Under the pieces are notes generated by a model, which did not search any database, was not told the DNA's origin, and saw nothing but the letters and a program-made list of their open reading frames with translations. From positions 39,060,001 to 39,124,000 of the forward strand of contig OX485804.1 of NCBI GenBank assembly GCA_950295325.1: a stretch of 64,000 nucleotides of DNA, in the 5' to 3' direction. The stretch is from Polytrichum commune (Eukaryota > Streptophyta > Polytrichopsida > Polytrichales > Polytrichaceae). How positions within the stretch are numbered: position 1 is the first letter of the stretch; each line of letters starts with the position of its first letter. Of the stretch, positions 48,880 through 59,700 are shown one piece after another. The position numbers were made by a program, and so were the translations under genes.

Positions 48880-51348
48880 ATTGCAGACCTTGGACAACTA
48901 ATTAAGTGGGCAATTATTTAGTTAACTAAAAGCTCCGACTAGTTAAAGTTACGCATAAATTAGGTGCCTCAAAAGAATAGTTAGCTAAATCCAAGGGTCA
49001 TAATCCGGGCGAGGAAAGTTAGTTAGCTGAAGTTAGCTAATAACTAGCTGGAATTTGTAATATACATTAAACAAACATGAACTCGTTGAAGTAACAATGT
49101 TTTTGAAATTGAACATGAGCCTGATTCCTTATAATACAACAGATGTCGCATATTAATCTTCGATTTGGAACACCTTGTTTCCATCTCGTCCTCAATTGCT
49201 TAATGACATTGACGATTCTAATGATAATGAAAATGAAGAAGATGATGATGATAATGACGATGATGATGAAGATGATGATCTACCACTAGTGCCCGTCAAA
49301 AGTGAGGAGACCGACTATACATGTTGATTTTAAGCCTTTCAATTTCCTTGTGCAACAACATGAAAGTACAAAGCCAACCGAGAGCAATACAACCAATTAT
49401 ATATTGTTTGATTTTGTCCGAATGAATTTCTCTTTGGTTTAAAATGAATATGCATATCACACAACTTCTTAGCTAGTTGAAGTTGAGTGAAAATGAGAGT
49501 TCCGGAGAAGTTAGCTAGCTAAAGCTAAATAAAAGTCATAGGTTTGGTGAACCTAGGTAGCTAAACTAACTGACAAATAGGGGCCCAAGAAATTCAGCTA
49601 GGTGATGCTAGTTGGCTAGCTATCCAAGCCTTCAAGAATTGAAACCAAATCCAATACGGCATTTGGTACCAATAACAATGAATGATGGATCATATGATTT
49701 GATGGGAGGAAAAAGGGCGATTGATGTCACATGTGAATGATAGCAACTAGTTGACCCTTTGGAATTTATAGCAGTTCATAGCCCGTGAACAATGATGTGA
49801 AGAATAAGTATTTTGGTGGCCGAAAACATACAGTACAGGTAAAAAGTATGTGTAGGCTCAGAGAACGAAGAAGGATAAGAATAATTGCATACTAGATAAC
49901 AAATGCGTGCACAAGGAAGAGTTGAACGGTACCTACACGGTGTTGTAATAACTTATCCTCGTGTTGCTATTTGCGGCTTCAAACAAAATCGAGGTACATC
50001 GGTACTTGATCTCCCGCATTTATGATCGTCGAAATTGACACGGTTCTAAGGAATCTAGACCGCCTTCAATGTTGGTTGCTTATCTAAGGTAAAATTTAAG
50101 GGGCCCAATTTGGTCACTCCTCTCAAAAGGACATCTATAATAGAGCGGTGCATGGATTTGAGGACGGCCTTCAAAAGGGCATGCGTTTACACAATATTGA
50201 ACTATGTCTCAAAATTTGTTAACAATCTAGGTTCAGTAGTCAACATAATTGTGATTGTGTGTGTGAGGGGAACAATGAGACGGGGGGGGGGTAATGTGAT
50301 GGTTTACTAAGCAAGAGAATGTTTACTTTAATATTGAATAAGATAATTCATATGAGTTCTAGAAACTACAAAGAAATTGATCACGGGCATCATTTGGTTT
50401 TGTTAATCATCTTGCATTAATTACATGTTTTGTATCCCATAAGAAGTAGGCATAGCTGAAAATGTTTGTTGAAGATCCGCTTGCCTTAATCCTACTTGTA
50501 TGAGCATGGGATGAGCCTTACCCCCCTGACCTTGTCCTTGGAGATATTTTGAGACTCGAAGGTGCAATCTTTCAAATATTGGATAGCTAGCCAACTAGCA
50601 TCACCTAGCTAAATTTTCCGGGCCCCTATTTGTCACTTAGCTTTAGCTAGATAGGTTCACCGAACCTAGGATTCTTACTTAGCTTTAGCTAGCTCACTAT
50701 TTTGGAACTCTCATTTTCACTCAACTTCGACTAGCTAAAAAGTTGTGTGACATGCATATTCATTCTAAACCATAGAGAAATCTATTCAAACAAAACCAAA
50801 CAACATATATTTGGTTGTATTGCTCTCAATTGGCTCTATATTGTCATGTTGCTACACAAAGAAATTGGAAGGCTTAAAATCAACACATATAGTTGGCTTC
50901 TTCACTTCCTACCGACACGGATGATAGATCATGATCTTCATGATCTTCATGATCTTCTTCTTCTTCGTCGTCATCATCATCTTCTTCATTTCCATTATCC
51001 TTGGAATCATCAATGTCATTTGTTCTAAATTGGAGATTCCGCGACATCTGCTGGATTATTGAGAATCATGCTCACATTCAATTTTAAAAACGTAGCCGCA
51101 TCAATGAGTCTGGGTCTGAGAGATGACCGTTTGGGTGCAATGACATCATTCATTCCACCAAGATCCCATTAAGATTCCAACTTGCTATTAGCTAACTTCA
51201 ACTAGCTAACTTTCCTCTCCCGGATTATGGCACGTAGTTTTAGCTAGCTATTCTTTTGAGGCACCGAATTCATGCATAGCTTTAGCTAGTCGGAGCTTTT
51301 AGCTAGCTAAATAGCTGCTCATGTAGTCAGTTGTCCAAGGTCTGCAAT
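48880..51348. mobile_element. 2.5-kb inverted repeat: foldback element or two opposed copies of a ~750-bp element
   Basis: The outer ends ATTGCAGACCTTGGACAAC (48880) and its exact mirror (51330-51348) start two colinear inverted arms, about 48880-49638 and 50561-51348. Both arms carry AGCTAGCTAAA-type tracts, a TCAAAAGAATAG..AGCTA block, a (GAT/GAA)n acidic-codon-like microsatellite, a GAATGAATTTCTCT/GGTTTA.AATGAATATGCAT block, and a CTAG.TGATGCTAGTTGGCTAG end. Arm identity is well below that of the element at 15122. The central 920 bp is unrelated, with a G-run at 50282-50291. No transposase is present. Each arm also has weak terminal symmetry (CTTGGAYA), so independent insertion in opposite orientation is possible. 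Confidence 0.7.
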
Positions 51349-52389
51349 CTTTATACAAATGTGTGCTTTAGAGATTTAATTTGGTAAATTGTCTAAAAAT
51401 AATAATACAAAATATGTTAGAAGAGTGGAGTATACGTATTCACAACCATTGGGCAATTCCAACTCAATTAGTCACAAGAAGATTGGCTCAATGACCTTCC
51501 CTCATGTTGGTGGGCGACAAATGATGACATCATATGACCGGTTGGTCCGGTAACAATGTGATCACTTGACTTGGAGTAACCATCGTTGTCTTGTACATGC
51601 CTCGATATTCTTGTACCTTGCTCACTTGTGCTCACACATGCTTGGGAGGCATCGGTATTGGTAATAAGTTAGCGTTGTGTCCTAATCCCAAACACCATCA
51701 AGCCCTAACACAATCAAATTAATGCTCGTAAGGGACCCCCAAAGACTACTCGTATAGCAAGCCATATAGTATATGGGAATTTTGCGAGTATTGTTGTGTT
51801 TTTTTAGGGGTTAACACTCTACATACTTGATAAAGTTTAGTATAGGTCAATGTGTACAAAGTTAAGTTGCATTTTGCATACAAAGACGGTTTGACACAAC
51901 TACATGGGGTCGTTTTTCTTTATTGTTTTCATTCGTGACTTCACCAAACAATGAATCATATACACACTACCACGAACAAAAGAAACGTGTCAAACCCACA
52001 TTTGGAATTATAGGTTATAAGTGGGCCATTGCATTTTGCTCTCATTAACGTTCCTATCTACTTCAAGGCTTCAAGGCCATTATCACCTCGACTTCAAGGA
52101 CTTCAAGGACGATGCACACTATTAAACATCAACACAAAGGCGCATAAATTGATGGCATGGTACACAAATGGACCATCGATTCCAAGTGCATACGTCACAT
52201 ATATCACGTGTTGGCGAGGGAAGAGAGTGCAGTTTCACCTAGCCTCGAGGTGATTGGCTAGGGAAGTCATTGTACGTAGCATAGCGTGTATGCAAGAGAC
52301 CACCACATGTATATACACTACAGGAGGGTTTGAGTTATAAATCCAACCATGAGCTCAATAAACTTGTATTGGGTTCACATACGAGCTCG
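51349..52389. other. Intergenic spacer
   Basis: No gene or bounded repeat recognised. Confidence 0.4.
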
Positions 52390-52610
52390 TAGCCAAGATC
52401 AAGGTGAAACGTCCCTCGTTCATGCCAACACTAGGAGTAAGAGAATCTCCACTTTGGATTCTTACAACCTTTGCATCTCTACTCCAGCTATGAGACTTGA
52501 AATACCAACCCACGTGATAACTAAATGAGACAAAACCAGTAAGCCAATCCAATGACCAGAATTGTATGTGGAGTTGAAAGCGCCCATAATAGGACCACAT
52601 ACCCTAGGTC
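52390..52610 (-). repeat. 'GTGGCCCTATTG' dispersed repeat, reverse copy
   Basis: The reverse complement runs GTGGTCCTATTATGGGCGCT, CAACTCCACATACAATT, TCATTGGATTGGCT, CATTTAGTTATCA, TATTTCAAGTCTCATAG and GTTGTAAGAATCCAAAGTGG, colinear with 29210-29430. Confidence 0.65.
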
Positions 52611-52744
52611 CTCGAACTTGAGGTCCGGGTTCCCTCTTTTTCTCTTTAAGATCAAAAGCCTATGAACTCCCCTATCACATGGTCATAATGATCACGGTCC
52701 TCAAACCAAGGGTTGAGGTTTACCGAGGAATCAATAATTGACGA

Positions 52745-52769
52745 GTACCCATCCATACATACACACATG

Positions 52770-52801
<32 letters not shown>

Positions 52802-52815
52802 TACATACATAGCCC
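52745..52815 (+). repeat. (CATA)n/(CA)n microsatellite
   Basis: ACATACATACATACATAC tetranucleotide runs flank a CA-dinucleotide run at about 52784-52800. This explains the Cys/Val/Met-repeating minus-strand frame. Confidence 0.85.
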
Positions 52816-52947
52816 CATCCCAAGTCCAAGTCATGGACTCCATGAGATAGGAATAAATGTTGCCAGCTGACCCGTGAAATCCCAATTGAGTGTCACATGT
52901 GCTCCCAAATCTATGACAGTGATAGATCCTTTCTGGACAAGCTCCTA

Positions 52948-53352
52948 GTACCGCACTAAATATTGTGTTTAGTGTCATATAGCATTTTACGTCATTGAAG
53001 TAACTTTTTTCTAACAACGCTTTTTATGAATGAGTTTATAACTACCGTCATGGATGATCTAATTGTGGATGAAACCCATGCAAATAATCGATTTTTGTTG
53101 TTGTTGTTGTTGTTATTATGCGTCCTAACACTTCTGTGATGAAATATTGTCATAGACAATTGCAATTTGGATAAAAACACACTTGGTAAATGATAGTAAT
53201 TGTAATTTTGTAGATCTACGACTTTATTAGTACTTTACATGGAATGACAAGTAATGCTAGGTTTAGATTTAGTGCTGGGGAGATTGAACGGGCGGTTCAC
53301 AATTAGTATTGAGCAAGACAAATAAGAATCGGTGGCACTGAATACAATACTT
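52948..53352 (-). mobile_element. AT-rich TIR element related to 42064, interrupted or abutted by the AGGGCC element
   Basis: The left end CACTAAATATTGTGTTTAGT resembles the reversed right end AAGTATTGTATTCAGTGCCA. Part of the body is colinear, reversed, with 3700-3935. It contains a (TTG)n run at about 53094-53115. Its right end stops exactly where the AGGGCC element begins, suggesting that the latter inserted into or next to it. Confidence 0.6.
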
Positions 53353-53856
53353 AGGGCCACTTCAGACACGAGACTGAGAGCCCGTGACCTTTGTACTTCA
53401 AGCATTCGCATTGTGTGGAAAAGGTAGAGATGGTCCAAGTTCACTTCACATTATGCTTGAGGGACCAACGGAGTATGTGAATGCAAGATGGATGTAAAGT
53501 CCACGTGGATTCTTACATGGCATCAAATAAATCATGTTTCATGGTCAACTGGACTGTATTCAAAAACCATCTTCTGGAGGTAGGCCTGACACAAAACCAG
53601 GAGACCATGGCACTCCAAATGCTCACAATTGTTGATTTGTTCTATTTTATCATGTGCGAGGACCCACATGAATAGAAACTCATTGAAATAGAATTTGGTT
53701 AAGGGCCCAGTCACATGTGACTTCACACTACACCTAAGGATCCACGACCACACTACATGATTTTGGAGGTGTCTTGGGATGGCCTTCGGACACTTTTTTT
53801 TTCAAGCTCTCACAATTTCATGGTCACGGCTACTGGCTTGTGTGTGAAGTGGCCCT
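53353..53856 (+). mobile_element. Complete 504-bp AGGGCC-TIR non-autonomous element, copy 2
   Basis: Starts AGGGCCACTTCAGACACGAG and ends TTGTGTGTGAAGTGGCCCT. It is full-length colinear, in opposite orientation, with 26425-26929, and shares its left 155 bp with 11712-11868. The apparent conserved peptide inside (53481-53675) occurs only because the repeat is conserved. No transposase and no evident target-site duplication. Confidence 0.88.
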
Positions 53857-54561
53857 TGTCACATGGTAATTATCATGACATCAAGTGTGACAATAACTAC
53901 ATTGTTTATGGTATGTATTACATGCATATTATTAGTGTGACTACCCCTTCACAACAATATAAAGTGTGGCTCAAAGTATGCACCATCACGCATTTTAAAT
54001 AATGTGGATTTATACACAAGTATGCACCTTATACTTGAGGGAATTGTTTTTACATCATCTCTCCATTTGCCCTAAATTCACCTATATTATATATTTAGAT
54101 ACTAACATTCAACAAGGAAGCTTTGGGGAAATTCTTAATTTTAATTTGATTTACATCTATTTTTGGGAATATGTTACATGCTCTACTTTTAGATTTGAAA
54201 CTATCTAGGTATGAAGTGTATGAACTAGATCTCGCTTTGTTGGAAGTCTCTTAAATGCACATTATTTTCCATCCAATTATCATGGGTTGGAAAAGAGTGT
54301 GCACCCTTGATATTATCTATAATGTTTTTGATGTTGATTTCCTTGTATATGATGTGGCATGCATTATATATCACAAACAATCTAATGGAATCGATATTAA
54401 ACAAGCTACCTCTCTGACAATTTAATGAAGAAAGAAGATGTTGTGCATGTGGCGTCTCCATTAACCACGTTCCATTCTTCAAGGTTTGATACCAAATCAA
54501 TAGATAAACATGTAAAATTAAAAGCCTTGACACAACACCCATGTCCAAGTGTTATTCATTA
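53857..54561. other. Intergenic spacer
   Basis: No gene or bounded repeat recognised. Confidence 0.4.
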
Positions 54562-54888
54562 AGGTAGGAGCACCTTAAACCAAACAACACCCAAAATCAA
54601 CACCCTTGCAATCTTGCATAATAAGTACATGTTCATTTGAGAATGTTCACCATGTGAACATCAAGGCCAAATAACATTTTTTGGTGCCAACACAACTTCA
54701 CTTCAAAAAATTGTATTTGTTTCAATGTTGAGGGGGGAGGGGGGAGGGGGGAGGGGGAAAATAAAAATTTGTAATACACTTGGTTCTTTTTCTTTTTCTT
54801 TTTCTACATGGGAATTTTTTTTTGGGTTCATACAACTACCACATGTATGCCAAATACATTCACTTCTTGGTTTAAGGTGCTCCTACCT
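54562..54888 (+). mobile_element. 327-bp element with AGGTAGGAGCACCTTAAACC TIRs
   Basis: The 22-bp ends are perfect inverted repeats (AGGTAGGAGCACCTTAAACC plus AA). The interior has a (GGGGGGA)n run at 54731-54757 and a (TTTTTC)n run at about 54786-54805. A diverged reverse copy is at 30728-31010. No obvious TSD. Confidence 0.8.
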
Positions 54889-55300
54889 CAACTCAAATTT
54901 CTTCTCTTGACCAGAAGGATCATTTGGTTTTGGGTTCCTTTTGGTCTTCAACCCAAATGTTTGAACTAGTTGTAAGTGTATCACCCTTTAAGAAGTGAGA
55001 GACAAATAGAATGGGTGTCAACGCGGAGTTGGCGTAGATGATAGACTCTTCACACTTGAACATAGATTTAGATTCACGTATAAGTCCGTGATGATTTTGA
55101 AAATACCTATAAGAGAATCACACACACACACACACAAATGATTAATTAAACAAATAAACAAATAAACATGAACATAAATAGAGATGGACACAAATAGAAA
55201 TATTGAGACCTTGTTTTATATAGAGAAAGCGAAAGATGTGAACATGTAGCAGGTTGGAGTTGGGAAACACTAGGATCTCGACCAACTAGGCCCTTAAATG
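54889..55300. other. Intergenic spacer
   Basis: A (CA)n run lies at about 55121-55136 and AAATAAAC repeats at about 55148-55170. No gene recognised. Confidence 0.4.
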
Positions 55301-56742
55301 TGCGGAGTTGGGTCATGTTGCACTTGAATGAAAGTTGGCAAGTAGTAAGGAGAAGGAGCCCATAAGCTTAGCTTGGCACACAAACCTTAGCGCATGCCAA
55401 GAGAGAGGAATGAATGGAGACACCGCCCCCATCACTCACATTCCTGGCCTATTAATATGGCGCATGTGCGCCCGGATCTACGAGGGGTGTAGATCCCTCC
55501 CTCATGGAAAGATTCCTCGCAGAGCCGAGCCGATGAGTGCCGCGAAGGAGGAAGACGAAGGAAAGTTTGAAGTCCGGCGCGGGCCCATGGCCGTTCCGTT
55601 CGAAACTCCGGGCCTCTTCAAACCCTAGAAATTAGCGCGCTCAATGTGCTCCCATCTCCACCGACACCAGCATCCTCATCGCCATCGCTATGCTAAGGCA
55701 GCACAGGGATGTTGCGACATTGCACCATCGCCATTCCCATTCGCATTGCATTGCATTGTCAGAAGCAGCGTGGAAGCACGCAGTATGTGGATCCACACGC
55801 ACCAAGTGTAGATCTTGGGCTATGGTGTCCGGATCTGCATTCCGCGTGTCCCGTTTCGTTTCGCCTCGATGTGCAGCAGCACGATGGCAATGTGAGTGAG
55901 TGAGCGAGGGAGGGTAAGGTGGAGGTGGAGGTGGAAGTGGAGGTTGAGGTGGAGATTGAGGTTTGAGGTTTTAGTGTGTGCTCAGATGTGGAGGTTGAGG
56001 AGGTTTGTGAGGAGGTTTGTGAGGGTTAGGGGGTGAGTGAGGGAGGATGGGAGCGAGAGTGTGTGGTGGAGAGGGGCAATTGGATGTGACGCAATGGCGG
56101 GCGAGGAGGGATCCAGGAGCAGGAGGGACTGGTGTTAGTTTCCGATTGAGGGAGGAGAGGATGGCGAAATGATGGACGGGTGAGGAGCAATCGATGTATG
56201 GGAGAGCAAAGCAGGCAGGCAAGCAGAGAGAGAGAGAGAGACTTCCATCGGTGGTGAAACCTGAGGACAGCTAAAATATGGAGGCGCAATGTAACTACCT
56301 GCGTTGTCATTTGTGTATAGTTGAACCGGGGGTGGCAAATTAATTCAAGAGAGCAGAGCACCGAGGGAGCGAGCGACCCTGGCTCATGTCGCGAGGAGTT
56401 TCTGTGCCGCCAATCTGCGGAGGCGTATTATTTTTTTCCCCACGATCATTTGTAATGTATTTTAGTTGGAGGCTGGATTTGGAGCCAAATGCGTGGGACG
56501 TGCGGGTGTAATCCAGGCGCCGCGTAGCTACATTGCGGTGTAGAAAAGTCCGAGAAGCTAATCTCTTCCCTGCTATGCTTTTTCTCTTTCCTGGCATTTC
56601 CTCCGGAGCTGCGAGGCCTTCAACCAGATCAGGAGCTCAAAACACGGGCAAGGTAGAGAGAGAGAGAGAGAGGGGGGGGGGCAATAGGAAGGTGAGTGTG
56701 GAGAAGCGTCTGGTGCCAGTTGCTCGAGAGGTGGGAGTGGGT
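55301..56742 (+). promoter_or_regulatory. Promoter/leader region of the kinesin gene with purine-rich minisatellite
   Basis: GC-richer than the upstream spacer. It has an AAACCCTAG telo-box-like motif at about 55620, and then a strand-asymmetric G/A-rich stretch (55912-56050) of GTGGAGGTGGAGGTGGA and GAGGTTTGTGAGGAGG-type repeats. (GA)n tracts follow at 56224-56241 and 56656-56673. The open frame at 55335-55628 has no recognised homology and could be part of the leader or chance. The transcription start cannot be placed. Confidence 0.45.
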
Positions 56743-56760
56743 ATGAGTCAACCACGATGA
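56743..56760 (+). other. Five-codon uORF overlapping the kinesin start
   Basis: ATG AGT CAA CCA CGA TGA encodes MSQPR and its stop overlaps the kinesin start codon (ATG 56757-56759) in an ATGATG context. This geometry is typical of uORFs that permit termination-reinitiation. Regulation is inference. Confidence 0.45.
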
Positions 56761-59700
56761 TGCGGAGTATTCAGCCACCTGAATCCAAGCAAGCAACCAC
56801 CTTACAGGTAACAATTTTTCTTCCTCTGACAACCATAGCAACCTACCGACCTACCTACCTACCTACCCAATCCTCACTGCCATCCGAAGGCTGCTGGAGG
56901 ACAGGTCTTTTTGGCTGGTTGATTTCTGCAGAGAGAAAGAGACGTATTGGCAAAATTAATCTTATGCTATACTGATGATGTCAAAATGGCAATGGGAACA
57001 TGGATTACTTCAGGTAGCTGTAAGATGCCGTCCACTCACGGTAAAGGAGAAGCTCAAGAGTCGTGACATCCTTCGTGTTCTCGATGACAAGGTCAGACTT
57101 TCTGTTTCTCTTCAGAAGGGCGCGCTGGGATTTTGAAAGTTGCAACAGTGATTATGTCGTTCATGCTCGTGCTGACATAAGATCCAGAGCATTTTGTCAT
57201 GTTGAGCTCATATGGGTACTTATACTTCGTTAGTCACAGGTGGTAGTGGTGCTGGATCCAGACCTACAAAAGGAATATCTCGATCGCGTGCAGAACCGAA
57301 GCAAAGAGAAGAAGTATGCTTACGATGTTGCATTTGGTGCGGAGGCACGGAACGTGGTAATTTGCCAACGATTTGAGCTTTACTATTATCTGAGCCATTT
57401 ACTCTTCGCGAGTGCGGTCCTTAATTTATACAATCTGGTCAATCAATTTAGTTGAGGAGGAATGTTGTCAAAATACCCATCATTGTGCAAAATTAGGGTG
57501 CTTCATGGATTAATGTCACTGGGCCAGCACTCCATCATGATCCCAAGTTGGTTGATTCCTTGGCAGGATGTGTACAACGTCACAGCGAGTTCAATTGTTG
57601 AAGGGGTGGTGCGGGGTCTCAATGCCACTATTTTTGCTTATGGGGCCACAGGCAGGTAAAATGTGAATACTATGACGGCTGGTGCGTTTGATTTATCATT
57701 CATCATTGGAATGCACACTGGAATCTTCTATTGCAGCACCGCCTACTTACAAGTGTTTTGAAAATAAGTGTTCAGCAATTGCTGTTTGGTCTGTTCTTTT
57801 TATGGCGCTCAATTATTTCCTTTTCATTTTAATAGTTGAGGGTCTCTATAACTTGACATTAGTTTTCAAATCTTTTACGACAGTGGAAAGACACACACCA
57901 TGGCGGGGACACCAGATGATCCAGGTCTGATGGTCCTTAGCCTCCAGTCTATATTTGCTCTTATCTCCAAGCAAGAGACGGACTACGAATTTGAGGTCAC
58001 TTGCTCCTACCTCGAAGTTTACAATGAGGTGCACTTGGATCAATTCAGAAGCAATCATCTCTATGTGCCTTTTGTAACAAAATGGTTTATGATTCACAAG
58101 CACTGAATTTATAATTAACAAAGAACACTCCTCTGAGATTTAGAGGTGACATTCCAATCACCGTTTGGTTGATGAGACCATGTTCAAGTATGCTATTCTA
58201 CATTTTATGAAAGTCCAATGCAGAATAAGATTACAAGGATGCTGTGTTTATCATATTGGATTCACTATGTTGTCACTGGACTCACTTAGTTTTCACCAAT
58301 GTGACATTTTCTTGCAGGTCATTTATGACTTACTGGAGAGATCATCGGGTCACTTAGAGCTGCGAGAAGATCCAGATCAGGGCATCACTGTTGCTGGTCT
58401 AAAGCGCATAAAGGTCTTTCCTTATTGCTGCAAACCTGTTTGCAATTGCATTTTTATGTTTTTTTTAGAGGAGGACCATGGACTAATAAGCATCCAGTAA
58501 CCCAAGCACATTCGCCATGTTGGCCCACTATGATTTGGTAGACATTGGTTCCCTGTGGATTCTTTGTGATATCTGTTTTCCTATTTTAAACCAGGTGAGC
58601 TCTGCCGAAAAGATATTGGAACTGCTTACCCAGGGCAATGCACGACGAAAGACTGAAAGCACTGATGCCAATGCTACGTCATCACGGTAAGCGCCTATGA
58701 ACTAAATTTGATTCAAATGGTCATCCAACTCAAGTGGAATGAACACATCAGGCACTGAAAATTAATAATCTACTCTTGCCGACATGAAAAATTTAAGACA
58801 CCTGTTTGTGTTGTTTATGAATTGAACAAAGCCAAGAACAAAAACTGGAAGACTGATAGGACAAACAGGTAGATGGGTATTATGGGTGATGATAAAACAG
58901 TGGAAGAACTCTCCTTTTTTTAAACTAAAAAGTAGGACATATATACATGAAGTAAGCTTCTAAATACATTCATTATATCTCACTGTCAGGGCAGACAAGT
59001 GCAGTGCATTCCTTGTTTGGCATCTTACCATTAACTACCATGAATTGATTCAAATTACCAAAAACTGGGAAGTATCTACTTTACTAAAAGTGTACAGCTG
59101 TTTTGTTCCTACCACAAATGAAATTGCCCCACACTATGATGTTGTTGCATTAGCTGATAGGCATGAGGTCAACTTCTAGATACTACATGAATGTTTGTTA
59201 GAGCTATTACCTAAGAAATATGAAAAACATGGAATGTCAGTATTGATTCTTTATGCCTAAAGGAATCATTTAATGGGTGGCCAAAACCAGAGCCTTACAT
59301 TGTCTTGATTAAGTTCTAGCTACAGGAAGCTTGTGATGAGTTGATGTACTTGTGCACCCTAGATCCCATGCTGTGTTGGAGATTATCGTCAAGCGAAAGC
59401 AACGCAACCAGTATCGTGCACAAGTGGTTCGTGGCAAGCTTGCATTGGTGGATTTGGCTGGCAGGTTGGACATGAGGGCTCTTATATTCTTATGTGGCTA
59501 AAGCTTTTATGAATTTGTATTTGTTAATGGCATGACAGGAAGGAATTTTGATAAGTGAATCTCTCTCCAACTTAAGTTTTGGAGGCACAAGCATCTATGG
59601 ATGTCCTTACAGAGTAGTATTGCTTAGAGATTGGAATTCAAGTTGTTTCTGTCTTACCTTACTGAGTTGTTTGGTGTTTCTTGTGAAATTTGTAGTGAAA

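Noticed and set aside
49220-49285. Acidic-codon run (GAT/GAA) suggesting a coding exon
   Set aside because: It is a microsatellite repeated in reverse at about 50930-51000 within the inverted-repeat element.
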